Positions 33,833 to 42,799 of a stretch of DNA of 64,000 nucleotides are shown here, one piece after another. A program made the position numbers and the translations under genes. The notes under the pieces were generated by a model. It ran no database searches, had not been told where the DNA came from, and saw only the letters and a list, made by a program, of their open reading frames with translations. The DNA is from Candidatus Synechococcus calcipolaris G9 (GTDB taxonomy: Bacteria; Cyanobacteriota; Cyanobacteriia; Thermosynechococcales; Thermosynechococcaceae), in the NCBI RefSeq assembly GCF_029582805.1, contig NZ_JAKKUT010000008.1, forward strand, positions 329,236 through 393,235. The letters are read 5' to 3'. Numbering within the stretch: the stretch's first letter is position 1; every line of letters begins with the position of its first letter.

Positions 33833-34375
33833 ATGGGCAGACGGCACGGATCACGATATTTACGAATTTTGCGCGGGCCTAGCGGTACAGCAAAGCAAAT
33901 GCTACTCAGCTATTTAGATGGTTCCCGTGAAGTGTCTTATCCAGAACGGCGCGTCCCACGGCCTGATCCGGCTCAAGTCTTGGTTCCCACCTTTAATCCT
34001 GATTTTTTAGCAGAAGGGAAAAAACTGATCCAAGAGGTTAACTCACAGCGGTTTGTCGCTCCCATCACGACCTATGTAAACGCGGCCCGCTGTACCCTAC
34101 GGGCCGGCGGTGATACTACAGGCGTTCGGCTTCGTGGATTCTTGGCCCCACGGGTATCTATCGTTACTGGCCGTCAGGCCCAATCTGAGAACCGGGAAAC
34201 ATCTAAGCTTACCGGACAATCCTATATCAAATACGGTGGCCAGGGTGTGGTCGTTCCCTTTGGGCCGGCCACTGAAACGGAAACGGAAATGGAAGCGGTA
34301 GCTGCAATCTTGAATACAGCGAAGGCGGCAAATATCCGTAATCTGGTTAGCTACATTCCCGGTACGGTTTACTAG
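33833..34375 (+). CDS. unknown 180-aa protein
   Basis: The N-terminus is strongly basic (MGRRHGSRYLRILRGPSG), followed by FVAPITTYVNAARCTLRAGG. A later block has TSKLTGQSYIKYGGQGVVVP and FGPATETETEMEAVAAILNT. The SY-KY-G---V-VPFG pattern occurs, as far as I recall, in other cyanobacterial hypothetical proteins with no known role. A basic N-terminus plus beta-rich body could fit a nucleic-acid-binding or coat-like protein, but nothing proves this. A 96-bp gap before it may hold a promoter. Confidence 0.6.
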   Translation: MGRRHGSRYLRILRGPSGTAKQMLLSYLDGSREVSYPERRVPRPDPAQVLVPTFNPDFLAEGKKLIQEVNSQRFVAPITTYVNAARCTLRAGGDTTGVRLRGFLAPRVSIVTGRQAQSENRETSKLTGQSYIKYGGQGVVVPFGPATETETEMEAVAAILNTAKAANIRNLVSYIPGTVY

Positions 34376-34377
34376 GG

Positions 34378-34614
34378 ATGAATGGGCAGCTTCTATTCAG
34401 TCAGTTAGAGGTTAATCCTGATTTTTTGGGGATTAACCTAACGAATCCTGACCCGTCAGAGGTTGCCCATTATGTTAACCGGAATCAGATTTTGGCCCGG
34501 GCCATTAGGGGCGAAGGTGATCCAGACGATTATTTAGAATGCTTGCTAGATCAAGGAATTAACGTAGATCAATTTCTGAGTCACTCAGATGATATTCTGA
34601 GGCCGTTTCTATGA
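34378..34614 (+). CDS. unknown 78-aa acidic protein
   Basis: Begins 2 bp after the previous stop and shares an ATGA overlap with the next gene, so it belongs to the same operon. The sequence has GEGDPDDYLECLLDQGINVD and ends SHSDDILRPFL. It is acidic and probably helical in the second half. Family unknown. Confidence 0.55.
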   Translation: MNGQLLFSQLEVNPDFLGINLTNPDPSEVAHYVNRNQILARAIRGEGDPDDYLECLLDQGINVDQFLSHSDDILRPFL

Positions 34615-35075
34615 ATATGCCCCCCATTACTGGAAATTGGGGCCAGTATGGGAACTGGAAAACCTTGCAAACCATTGTTAAGACCGCCGATCCTGATACT
34701 CCCCCTGAGTTTGCATTCCCCCTAGAACCAGAAGAAATAATTACCCCTAACTACTTGCTACTGGTTGGATGTTCTAGTCCGATCGCTAAACCCCATTGGC
34801 AGTTTGGCGGGATGCTACGCGGTGGATACCTGCTAAATCAGCATGGTTCGGCCCAAATTGGGGAAGTAGCCCTATTTTCTAGCTACAAAATTCCTCTCAA
34901 CTATTACCAAATCTGTTTTATTCCCCCCAATGGATCAGACTTCTATTTTTGGAAATACTTTATCCCCCCCTGGATATGGGACATCAGAATAGAATTTTGG
35001 TATTTCGATAGTGACTATCAATTCCTTGATCCTCTGATGCTAGAACAAATCCATGATCAGACCGTAAATGTGTAG
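34611..35075 (+). CDS. unknown 154-aa protein, aromatic-rich
   Basis: Starts by a four-base ATGA overlap with the previous gene. It is beta-rich and full of aromatic residues, for example GNWGQYGNWKTLQ, YYQICFIPPNGSDFYFWKYF and IRIEFWYFDSDYQFLDP. There is no signal peptide and no clear TM segment. The composition resembles virion or adhesion beta domains, but that is only a resemblance. No recognised family. Confidence 0.55.
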   Translation: MNMPPITGNWGQYGNWKTLQTIVKTADPDTPPEFAFPLEPEEIITPNYLLLVGCSSPIAKPHWQFGGMLRGGYLLNQHGSAQIGEVALFSSYKIPLNYYQICFIPPNGSDFYFWKYFIPPWIWDIRIEFWYFDSDYQFLDPLMLEQIHDQTVNV

Positions 35076-35090
35076 GACTAGGAAACAGTA

Positions 35091-35333
35091 ATGGCCACAG
35101 ATGATCTATGTCAGAATTTAACCCTTCGCATTGGGGAACTGCTAGGGATGCTGCAAAGTTTGCAGTCTCGCATTACTAGCCTAGAAGAATGCGATCGCCG
35201 TCAGTACCAATTAATTGCCATTCTGGTAGCGGTAAATTTGGGATTAAATAACCCCCTGACTAATCAACTTTTTAACATTCAGGATGGCCCGGCGGCCCAG
35301 TGGGCCTGTGAAGCCCAGGAGGATCAACGGTAA
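35091..35333 (+). CDS. small coiled-coil/hydrophobic protein, holin or lysis-accessory candidate
   Basis: This 80-aa protein has an N-terminal amphipathic coiled coil (LTLRIGELLGMLQSLQSRIT, then SLEE) and a short hydrophobic stretch YQLIAILVAVNLGL. It ends just inside the start of the lysin gene (TAATG, one-base overlap). Position and layout suggest a holin or lysin-accessory role. The hydrophobic segment is short (about 14 residues) and could equally be part of an oligomerisation helix. Confidence 0.5.
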   Translation: MATDDLCQNLTLRIGELLGMLQSLQSRITSLEECDRRQYQLIAILVAVNLGLNNPLTNQLFNIQDGPAAQWACEAQEDQR

Positions 35334-36259
35334 TGATTAGTTTGCGGTTTCAACCAACACCGATCACTGACCACGGCCTGATCCGGTGGCATCTCTCCTT
35401 AATGAATGGAGATCGCCCAGTGGATCAAATCAATGCCTATAGCGGTTCACCCTATGCCCAGGCACTAAATACAGGGTCACGCGATTTTCCTGGTAGCTTG
35501 CGGCCTCTCCCTCCTGGTCGCTGGAAAATTGGGCCCATTGAAGATGCTGGATCATCATGGGGCGAAGCGATCGGGCGTTACTGGATTGATCTGCTACCCA
35601 TGGCAGGTACTCAAACCTATGGGCGATCAGCGTTCGGTATCCACCTAGACGCAAACCACCATCAACCTAGGGGCCGTGGTAGTGCTGGCTGTATTGTCAC
35701 CCCTAGGGAAGCCGATCTAGAGCGGGTATTAGGTTGGCTACGGGCCAAGGCAAAGCCTGAATTTCTAGTGTGTTCCCATTCAACAGCGATCGCCGCCGGA
35801 CAAGTAACTTACAACATCACCGCAGCGCGGCGGGCCTGGCTGGATACGATCGCATGGGCAGAGGGAACCGACGGGCCTCATGGCTACCGTACAATTTTCA
35901 GTTATAAATTTTTCTCTGATTTCTCAGACCATCCACGGCAGATTCAAAAATCTGGCCCCTTGTCCAGCGATGCCGCTGGCCGGTATCAGTTTCTCTCAAC
36001 AACATGGGATGAATGTAAACACGCCCTTGATCTCCCTGATTTTTCTCCAGCAAGTCAGGATCAAGCGGCCCTATGGCTCATTGACAAGAAACGGGAAGCC
36101 TTAGAATTTTGCGATCAATTAATGATAGGGCCGGCATTAGATCGGCTTTCCTATGAATGGGCCAGCTTACCGGCGGCCAGTGGTAGGGGGCGATATGGCC
36201 AACCGATTAAATCTGTTCCCCAAATTAGGGCAAAACTTAACCAACTACTCAAGGGTTAG
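35333..36259 (+). CDS. two-domain endolysin: L,D-transpeptidase-like plus GH104 (lambda R-like) lysozyme
   Basis: Residues about 1-140 resemble a YkuD/L,D-transpeptidase-type fold, with FGIHLDANHH and GRGSAGCIVTP giving the His...Ser-x-Gly-Cys catalytic set. Residues about 160-305 match the lambda R lytic transglycosylase. They contain IAWAEGTDGPHGY with the catalytic Glu, FFSDFSDHPR, DAAGRYQFLSTTWDE, DFSPASQDQAALWLI and WASLPAASGRGRYGQ. The enzyme would cut both glycan and peptide parts of peptidoglycan. There is no signal peptide, so release by a holin is expected. It is the last gene of the element's operon. Confidence 0.88.
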   Translation: MISLRFQPTPITDHGLIRWHLSLMNGDRPVDQINAYSGSPYAQALNTGSRDFPGSLRPLPPGRWKIGPIEDAGSSWGEAIGRYWIDLLPMAGTQTYGRSAFGIHLDANHHQPRGRGSAGCIVTPREADLERVLGWLRAKAKPEFLVCSHSTAIAAGQVTYNITAARRAWLDTIAWAEGTDGPHGYRTIFSYKFFSDFSDHPRQIQKSGPLSSDAAGRYQFLSTTWDECKHALDLPDFSPASQDQAALWLIDKKREALEFCDQLMIGPALDRLSYEWASLPAASGRGRYGQPIKSVPQIRAKLNQLLKG

Positions 36260-36517
36260 AGATCGCCCCTTAACTAATTGGGGATTCAGTCTAATGCAGG
36301 AAAACGCCAAGGGTACTCGGTGGCCCCTATTGTGCCATACTCCCGCCCCTTAGATGGGGTAAATTAACTGGGTGCGGTTCTTCTGGGCGGTTGTTCCTTA
36401 GGGTGGGTATGGGAGACTTGAGTGATCCTCAACTAGATTTGTCCCCAACTCAGCCCCGACTTGTCCCCAGATTCAACCTGTTAAAGGCTCTCTTTTTCTT
36501 TTGTAGGACTTCAGTAA
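36260..36517. other. intergenic region at the right edge of the element
   Basis: This 258-bp region separates the lysin from RNase D. It has a weak cccc/gggg hairpin near 36268-36285, another gcccc/ggggt pair near 36347-36359, and a repeated ttgtccccaa / ttgtccccag motif near 36439-36475. The attachment site of the element should be in or near here, but I see no convincing direct repeat of a sequence on the left side. It also probably carries the rnd promoter. Confidence 0.4.
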
Positions 36518-37147
36518 ATGGATTTTCCCCTAGATATTTTTGATGGCGATCTTTCCAGTGCAGCCTTGGACACCTTCCTAGCTAGCGATCGCCTGGCCAT
36601 TGATACGGAAACCATGGGACTGAACCCCGCCCGCGATCGCCTTTGTTTAGTGCAACTCTGTGATGTCCAGGGAAATGTTGCCGTGATTCGGGTCGTTCGT
36701 GGACAGAAGGAGGCCCCCCACCTGAAAACCTTACTGGAGCAGCCCAACTGTCTCAAGATTTTTCACTTTGCCCGCTTTGATCTGGCCACCCTGCGTCATC
36801 ACCTGGGTATTCAGGTTGCCCCGGTATTCTGCACCAAGATTGCCAGTAAATTAGCCCGTACCTATAGTCCCCGCCATGGTCTCAAGGATTTAGTTTTGGA
36901 TATTACCGGTGTTGAACTGGATAAATCTGCCCAAAGTTCTGACTGGGGAAATGCGACCAATCTCTCGGAGACCCAACTGCGTTATGCTGCCAATGATGTT
37001 CGCTACCTGATTCCCCTCCAGACAGAACTCACTGAAATGCTAGAGCGGGAAGGACGCTGGCCCCTGGCCCAGGATTGTTTTCAGGCCCTCTCGATCATGG
37101 TGAATTTGGATTTGGCAGGGTTTGACCGTATTTTTGATCATTCCTGA
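36518..37147 (+). CDS. rnd: ribonuclease D-like 3'-5' exonuclease
   Basis: This 209-aa protein has the DEDDy exonuclease motifs: LAIDTETMGLNPARD (Exo I), IFHFARFDLATL (Exo II) and QLRYAANDVRYLIPL (Exo III with the Tyr-x3-Asp). It lacks the HRDC domain of full-length RNase D, as usual in cyanobacteria. It trims RNA 3' ends, likely including tRNA precursors. The last 10 bases overlap the end of the convergent TPR gene. Confidence 0.92.
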   Translation: MDFPLDIFDGDLSSAALDTFLASDRLAIDTETMGLNPARDRLCLVQLCDVQGNVAVIRVVRGQKEAPHLKTLLEQPNCLKIFHFARFDLATLRHHLGIQVAPVFCTKIASKLARTYSPRHGLKDLVLDITGVELDKSAQSSDWGNATNLSETQLRYAANDVRYLIPLQTELTEMLEREGRWPLAQDCFQALSIMVNLDLAGFDRIFDHS

Positions 37148-39012
37148 TGCTCTTCTTGAGTCATTTCCCCTAGAACCGTCTTCACTTGGGCGATCGCCTC
37201 CGACCAATTGCCGCGATCGGGTTGACGAAATAACCGCGCCGTCGGATACCAGGGCGAATCTTGGCGATTCCATAACCACCGCCAATCGGAAACATGGGGC
37301 AATAGGATGAACACTGGCTTGGCGATCGCCCCGGCCAGGTGAGCCACCACCGTATCCACCGTAATCACCAGATCCAGTTGCTGAATTAATGCCGCCGTAT
37401 CTGCCAAATCATTCAGGTAGGGGCTACAGTCCGTGATGCCCGCCGCCGCGAGTTGCTCAAGTTCCGCTGGCGATCGCTCCTTTTGTAAACTGTAGAATCT
37501 CACCCCCGGTATTTCCCCTAGGGCTAGAAATTCCTCCAAGGCGCAGGATCGTTTTGCCGCCGTTTTCGTAACTGTGCGACTGGCCCAAACCAGGCCAACG
37601 GTGCGATCGCCCTCTAAGGTTAAGGGAGACGGGGGGGGAGTCAGATACGGGACAGAGCTAGGAATGGTCTCTAGATCAATGCCTAAGTACTGGGGCAAGC
37701 TCAACAACGGACTATGGTAATCAAACTGGGGTAGATCATCCCCCGGTTCCAGAAGGGTGACACCAGCTAAACTCTGACACAGACGGGATAGGGCCGGATA
37801 CCCTTCAAAGAGAACCCGCGCTCCGTTCTGGTGCAATATCGGTAAAAATCGGCAAAACTGAATACAGTCCCCTAAGCCCTGTTCAGCATAAACAAAAATG
37901 GTTTTTCCCGCTAAGTCCGATCCCTGCCAGCGGGGTTGGGGATACTGGCGCAATGGGGTGTCCCGATGCCAACGCCATTCGTACTCCCGCCAGCCTTGGT
38001 CAAAATCTCCCTGCAACAGCAACAACATGCCCCGATTCAGGCGCAGTTCCGCATCCGTGGGCAGGAGATGAATAGCTTGGTTGTAGTGCTCCAGGGCCGG
38101 GCCTAAGTCACCCATTTCAAACAAGGCCGTGGCTAGACCACTGTGGGCCATCCCATTCATGTGATCTAAACTCAGACAACGCTGATAGTGGGTAACGGCC
38201 CCTAGGAGATCATTTTCCGCTAAGCAGAGATGGCCCATTTGCAGGAGGGCTTGGGGGTGTTTGTTATTGCGGAGTAATACTTCCCCGTAGCGATCGCGGG
38301 CGGCGGTTAAATTCCCATGGCATTGTAGAGCATAGGCCAAATTGTAGTGGGCTGCTAATAATTCTGGGTTGGCCGTAATCGCTCCTTGAAATTCTGCAAT
38401 GGCATCGGTAAGGCGGTTTAGCTCTAGATAGAGACTACCCAAATTGTTGTGGGCATCGGCATCCTCAGGGTTGAGATGGAGAGCCTGTTCATACCAGGCG
38501 ATCGCTTCGCTGAGTTGACCTAACCCATGGAAACAAATCCCGAGGTTATACAATGCACTGACTAAATCAGGATTCCGGGCCAGGGCTGCCTGATAACTGG
38601 CGATCGCTTCGGGAAATTGCCCTAGGTCTAGATAGGCATTCCCTAAATTATTGTGGGCTTCGGCCCAGTCTTGATTCACCTCTAGGGCCCGTTGGTAATG
38701 CTCAATGGCTTCACCGGTACGGCCTTGATGGTGCAGGAGGAGGGCAAAACTATAATGGGCCGGGGCATACCAAGTATCCAGGGCGATCGCCTGCTCGTAG
38801 TATTTTCTCGCTTCCAATGGTGCCCCAACCTGCTCCGCCACCAATCCCAACAAATAAAATCCTTCTGCCTGGGGATTATTTTGCACAAAACGCTCCGCCA
38901 ATTGACGCGCCGCAGTCCATTGCTCCTGCTGATACTGTTGCCAGGCTTGGTGAAGAAGGGAACGTTTCCGCCACATGGAGGTCAGCCCTAGGAGAAGTAA
39001 AGTCATGAACAA
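37138..39012 (-). CDS. TPR protein with C-terminal GT9/GT41-like glycosyltransferase domain
   Basis: This 624-aa protein has a hydrophobic N-terminus (FMTLLLLGLTSMW), then about nine TPR units (residues 40-340; for example NQDWAEAHNNLGNAYLDLGQ and NPEDADAHNNLGSLYLELNR). A glycosyltransferase-like domain follows with FVYAEQGLGDCIQFCRFLPI and TVGLVWASRTVTKTA, and it ends with VITVDTVVAHLAGAIAKPVF and PWYPTARLFRQ. Cyanobacterial and proteobacterial proteins of this design may modify proteins or surface structures; the acceptor is unknown. It converges on rnd. Confidence 0.85.
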   Translation of the reverse strand: MFMTLLLLGLTSMWRKRSLLHQAWQQYQQEQWTAARQLAERFVQNNPQAEGFYLLGLVAEQVGAPLEARKYYEQAIALDTWYAPAHYSFALLLHHQGRTGEAIEHYQRALEVNQDWAEAHNNLGNAYLDLGQFPEAIASYQAALARNPDLVSALYNLGICFHGLGQLSEAIAWYEQALHLNPEDADAHNNLGSLYLELNRLTDAIAEFQGAITANPELLAAHYNLAYALQCHGNLTAARDRYGEVLLRNNKHPQALLQMGHLCLAENDLLGAVTHYQRCLSLDHMNGMAHSGLATALFEMGDLGPALEHYNQAIHLLPTDAELRLNRGMLLLLQGDFDQGWREYEWRWHRDTPLRQYPQPRWQGSDLAGKTIFVYAEQGLGDCIQFCRFLPILHQNGARVLFEGYPALSRLCQSLAGVTLLEPGDDLPQFDYHSPLLSLPQYLGIDLETIPSSVPYLTPPPSPLTLEGDRTVGLVWASRTVTKTAAKRSCALEEFLALGEIPGVRFYSLQKERSPAELEQLAAAGITDCSPYLNDLADTAALIQQLDLVITVDTVVAHLAGAIAKPVFILLPHVSDWRWLWNRQDSPWYPTARLFRQPDRGNWSEAIAQVKTVLGEMTQEEHQE

Positions 39013-39021
39013 AGATTTAGA

Positions 39022-39768
39022 TTATCCCAAAGTATTGGGATCAATACCCAGTTCTTCCAGCTTTTGCGCCAAGGCCTCAGCCCGCTGTTGCTCCCGCTCT
39101 GCCCGTTCCCGTTCCGTCTCCGCCTGCTCCGAACTCCAAAACAACAGATTTCCCTCCCTATCCCACCAACGTAGCCAAGTTATAGTTTGTCCCAACCGTT
39201 TCCCCTGCCAGGTGCCGAGAAAGAGATTCATCTCAGGGATCCAAAATCGTCCATGGGCATCGGCCGTTTTCAGATGGTATTGGTTTCCCTCTAATCGACG
39301 CAGTTCCAGACGCAGGGTATAGGGATCAAAAGTGACGTAGTTAGGAACCTTGAAGATTTGCTCATAGACATAGAGTTTGCCGTAGGGGGGGGTGGAACGG
39401 AGGGATAGTTCCCCATTGTCTTCATCGGAGAGGAATTCCATCACCACTGCCACAGGATCCCCTTCCAAATAGGGCGTATAACTGCGTCGCAACGTTCCAG
39501 GGATCACCGTTTGAACCTGGGGGACGTAGAGCCAGTCAGGGGCCTTAACCACGACGCGATTGTCCACCCTTGCCACCAAGGCAAAATTACTGGCAATGAG
39601 CATCTCTGGCTGAATGAATCCATAGGAACCCAGGGCTTCGGTTAGGGCCGCCGCCAGCAACGGTTGTTGAATATTTTCCACCGGCTCATCCGCGAGAACA
39701 TAATCCTTCGGCAAGGACTCCCAGGTGACCAGTGGCGGCGATTGCACCGGATTAATTTGGAGTACCAT
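39022..39768 (-). CDS. Uma2 family (DUF820) protein with coiled-coil tail
   Basis: From ATG 39768 the protein starts MVLQINPVQSPPLVTWESLP and contains KDYVLADEPVEN, VKAPDWLYVPQ, DPVAVVMEFLSDEDNGE and YVTFDPYTLRLELRRL. Long charged helices (SEQAETERERAEREQQRAEA) form a C-terminal coiled coil. This is the longer cyanobacterial Uma2 subgroup. An upstream frame back to 39861 adds 31 residues without conservation. Ten bases separate it from the TPR gene, so they are probably co-transcribed. Confidence 0.82.
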   Translation of the reverse strand: MVLQINPVQSPPLVTWESLPKDYVLADEPVENIQQPLLAAALTEALGSYGFIQPEMLIASNFALVARVDNRVVVKAPDWLYVPQVQTVIPGTLRRSYTPYLEGDPVAVVMEFLSDEDNGELSLRSTPPYGKLYVYEQIFKVPNYVTFDPYTLRLELRRLEGNQYHLKTADAHGRFWIPEMNLFLGTWQGKRLGQTITWLRWWDREGNLLFWSSEQAETERERAEREQQRAEALAQKLEELGIDPNTLG

Positions 39769-39907
39769 TAAATTTTGCCCTCCATTGGAAATCCCATTGG
39801 AAATATATCGTCTTCTGGGATAGGGATGTTTCCCTTGAGGGCTAATCCCATCCCTTGACATTCATTCTAAACGGTCGCCAAGTGAAAAATCCGGGAAAAA
39901 TACAGCT

Positions 39908-41143
39908 ATGGATCGCGATCGCCCCAGGGGTAGGATAGAAAGTCGAGACCCAGTTCAGGAGTTTAAATTGAGTCAAGATGCCATTGCCCCCCACGGCGGT
40001 ACATTAATTCATCGCATTGCCAATCCAGCCCAACGCCAAGAATTTCTGGATCAAGCCCACTTACTCCCTCGCTTAGTCCTAGATGAGCGGGCCGTTTCCG
40101 ACTTGGAACTCATTGCCATTGGTGGCTTTAGTCCCCTCATTGGTTTCATGGGCCAGGCGGATTATCAACGGGTGGTCAAGGACATGCACCTTGCTAATGG
40201 GTTGCCCTGGTCAATTCCGGTGACGCTTTCGGTGCGCCAGGAGGAAGCCGCCCCCTTGCAACTGGGTCAGTTAGTCCGCTTGGATAATGCCCAGGGTAAA
40301 TTTTTAGGGGTGTTAGAACTCACGGAAAAATATACCTACGACAAAACCGAAGAAGCCGGGTGCGTTTACTTAACTGAGGACGAAAAACACCCCGGTGTCA
40401 ACGTCGTCTATCGCCAAGGGGATGTGAATCTGGCAGGGCCCATTTGGCTCCTAGAGCGGCATCCCCATCCCCAGTTTGGCCAATACTGCATTGATCCAGT
40501 GGATTCTCGCGCCCTCTTTCGGGAAAAGGGATGGCAAACCATTGTCGGATTTCAGACCCGGAACCCCATTCATCGCGCCCACGAATACATTCAAAAATGT
40601 GCCCTAGAAACGGTGGATGGCCTGTTTTTGCATCCCCTCGTCGGGGCCACCAAAGCCGATGATATTCCTGCGGATGTGCGGATGCGCTGCTATGAAATTA
40701 TGTTGAACCATTACTTTCCCCAGGATCGGGTTATCTTAGCGATCAATCCGGCGGCCATGCGCTATGCCGGCCCCCGGGAAGCGATTTTCCATGCCCTATT
40801 GCGGAAAAACTACGGCTGCACCCACTTTATTGTGGGCCGGGATCATGCGGGCGTGGGTGACTATTACGGCACCTATGATGCCCAGCATATATTTGATCGG
40901 TTCCAACCAGGGGAACTGGGGATCACCCCGATGAAATTTGAACATGCCTTCTATTGCACCCGCACCCAATCCATGGCCACGAGTAAAACCAGTCCCAGTG
41001 GCCCCAGTGAGCGCATCCACCTATCGGGAACAAAGGTACGGGAAATGCTGCGCCGGGGTGAATTGCCTCCTCCCGAATTTTCACGGCCGGAAGTTGCCGC
41101 CGAATTGGCCCGGGCGATGGAGCAGCCGGCATTATCTAATTAA
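39908..41143 (+). CDS. sat: sulfate adenylyltransferase
   Basis: This 411-aa ATP sulfurylase makes adenosine 5'-phosphosulfate from ATP and sulfate. It has [35 protein letters not shown] (QTRNP and HxxH sites), [38 protein letters not shown] and [15 protein letters not shown]. The C-terminus carries [20 protein letters not shown]. The first 20 residues from ATG 39908 are atypical; TTG 39968 ([15 protein letters not shown]) is an alternative start that fits relatives better. Confidence 0.95.
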   Translation: MDRDRPRGRIESRDPVQEFKLSQDAIAPHGGTLIHRIANPAQRQEFLDQAHLLPRLVLDERAVSDLELIAIGGFSPLIGFMGQADYQRVVKDMHLANGLPWSIPVTLSVRQEEAAPLQLGQLVRLDNAQGKFLGVLELTEKYTYDKTEEAGCVYLTEDEKHPGVNVVYRQGDVNLAGPIWLLERHPHPQFGQYCIDPVDSRALFREKGWQTIVGFQTRNPIHRAHEYIQKCALETVDGLFLHPLVGATKADDIPADVRMRCYEIMLNHYFPQDRVILAINPAAMRYAGPREAIFHALLRKNYGCTHFIVGRDHAGVGDYYGTYDAQHIFDRFQPGELGITPMKFEHAFYCTRTQSMATSKTSPSGPSERIHLSGTKVREMLRRGELPPPEFSRPEVAAELARAMEQPALSN

Positions 41144-41174
41144 AGTTAATTGAAAGTGTGACCTAGAGCGTGTT

Positions 41175-41855
41175 TTGAAGGGACATTTGCTGAGAAATCC
41201 ACGGGTTTGGTTAGGGGGGTTGATCCTTGCGGGTTTGGGCCTGGTGCTGGTGGGGCCCCTGCGTTGGTTATTTGACTATGGGGCCCTAGTCGAAGCCATT
41301 CGCAGTTGGGGCAATCAAGCGGTTATTCTCTTTGTTCTCCTCTTTGCCCTGACCACGAGTTTAGGGATTCCGGCGACCCTGTTTCCCATTGCCGGGGGGG
41401 CCATTTTCGGTCTGTTCTGGGGGAGCCTATGGTCACTGTTAGGGGCCACCTTGGGGGCGATCGCTGCCTTCGGGTTAGCGCGGTATCTTTTCCATGACTG
41501 GCTACAACGACGTTTGGGTCATCATCGATTTATGGAACGGTTTAATCAAGCTGTGGTTGCCAATCCATTTATTTTTGTGCTTGCCGTGCGGGTAACCCCC
41601 TTTTCCCCCTTTAGTATTGTTAATTTTCTCTTTGGTCTGACCCATATTCAAGCCTGGCACTACAGCCTAGCCACATTCATTGGTTTAATTCCCAGTATTG
41701 TGGTCTATACCTGGTTTGGGGTGGCCGGCGATCAGTTGCTCACCACTGGCAACCTACTGCCCTTGGTGGGGGCAAGCCTCAGCTTATTGGTACTTACCCT
41801 TTTACCCTTAATTTGGAAACGTTTTCGCAAACACAAGGTAAACACTCCGGATTAG
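41175..41855 (+). CDS. TVP38/TMEM64 family (SNARE-associated) membrane protein
   Basis: This 226-aa protein has about six TM segments and the family signature [20 protein letters not shown] followed by [19 protein letters not shown] second block reads [20 protein letters not shown]. DedA/TVP38 proteins are thought to flip or traffic lipids in membranes. The start is TTG 41175; no better in-frame start is close. It is followed by mtnP 35 bp downstream. Confidence 0.88.
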   Translation: MKGHLLRNPRVWLGGLILAGLGLVLVGPLRWLFDYGALVEAIRSWGNQAVILFVLLFALTTSLGIPATLFPIAGGAIFGLFWGSLWSLLGATLGAIAAFGLARYLFHDWLQRRLGHHRFMERFNQAVVANPFIFVLAVRVTPFSPFSIVNFLFGLTHIQAWHYSLATFIGLIPSIVVYTWFGVAGDQLLTTGNLLPLVGASLSLLVLTLLPLIWKRFRKHKVNTPD

Positions 41856-41889
41856 CCAGATAATGGAACCGTTGATCCGGAAATTTACG

Positions 41890-42765
41890 ATGACAGAGCA
41901 ACCCAAAATTGGCATTATTGGTGGCAGTGGTTTGTATAAAATGGCGGCCCTGGAAAATATCCGCGAAGTTCCCATCGAGACTCCCTTTGGTTCCCCCTCC
42001 GATGCCTTTATTGTGGGTCACTTAGACGGTACCCCCGTGGCCTTTTTAGCTCGCCATGGCCGGAATCATCACCTCCTACCCACGGAAATTCCCTTTCGGG
42101 CTAATATTTATGGCTTTAAGTCCTTAGGTGTGGAATACTTAATTTCTGCCTCAGCGGTTGGCTCCCTCAAAGAAGAAGTGAAACCCCTAGATATGGTGGT
42201 GCCGGATCAGTTTATCGATCGCACCCGGAATCGTATTTCCACCTTTTTTGGCGAGGGAATTGTCGCCCATATTGGTTTTGCTAATCCCATTTGCCCCGGA
42301 CTCGCGGAGGTTTTAGCCACGGCGATCGCCGAACTTAATCTACCGGATGTGAATCTCCACCCCCAGGGAACCTATATCTGTATGGAAGGGCCTGCCTTTT
42401 CCACCTTGGCCGAGTCCCATCTCTATCGCAGTTGGGGCGGAACCATTATCGGCATGACGAACTTACCGGAAGCAAAACTGGCCCGAGAGGCGGAAATAGC
42501 CTATGCTACTCTGGCCCTCGTCACCGATTACGACTGCTGGCATCCCCAACACGAAACCGTCACCGTTGAGATGATTGTCGGCAACCTCCAGCGCAATGTC
42601 AGTAATGCCCAAACCATTATTCGTACTGCGGTCAAGGCTCTGACGGAGAATCCTCCCCCATCCAAAGCCCATGGAGCCCTGAAAAACGCGATTATGACCC
42701 CCCTAGATCAGGTTCCTGCCGCCACCAAAGAGAAATTGGGCCTGTTGTTAGCCAAATATCTCTAG
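41890..42765 (+). CDS. mtnP: S-methyl-5'-thioadenosine phosphorylase
   Basis: From ATG 41890 ([20 protein letters not shown]) this is a 291-aa protein. It has the phosphate loop [46 protein letters not shown] and [20 protein letters not shown], which matches MTAP. The enzyme splits methylthioadenosine, a polyamine-pathway by-product, into adenine and methylthioribose-1-phosphate. An upstream ATG at 41863 adds nine unconserved residues. Confidence 0.95.
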   Translation: MTEQPKIGIIGGSGLYKMAALENIREVPIETPFGSPSDAFIVGHLDGTPVAFLARHGRNHHLLPTEIPFRANIYGFKSLGVEYLISASAVGSLKEEVKPLDMVVPDQFIDRTRNRISTFFGEGIVAHIGFANPICPGLAEVLATAIAELNLPDVNLHPQGTYICMEGPAFSTLAESHLYRSWGGTIIGMTNLPEAKLAREAEIAYATLALVTDYDCWHPQHETVTVEMIVGNLQRNVSNAQTIIRTAVKALTENPPPSKAHGALKNAIMTPLDQVPAATKEKLGLLLAKYL

Positions 42766-42799
42766 TACCCTAATACATAACCTGTGGTTCATCGGCGAG

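Noticed and set aside
36260..36517. attR or attL core as a direct repeat with the left flank of the element
   Set aside because: I found no matching direct repeat of useful length by eye between this region and 25.8-26.1 kb or the integrase flank, so no attachment site is claimed.
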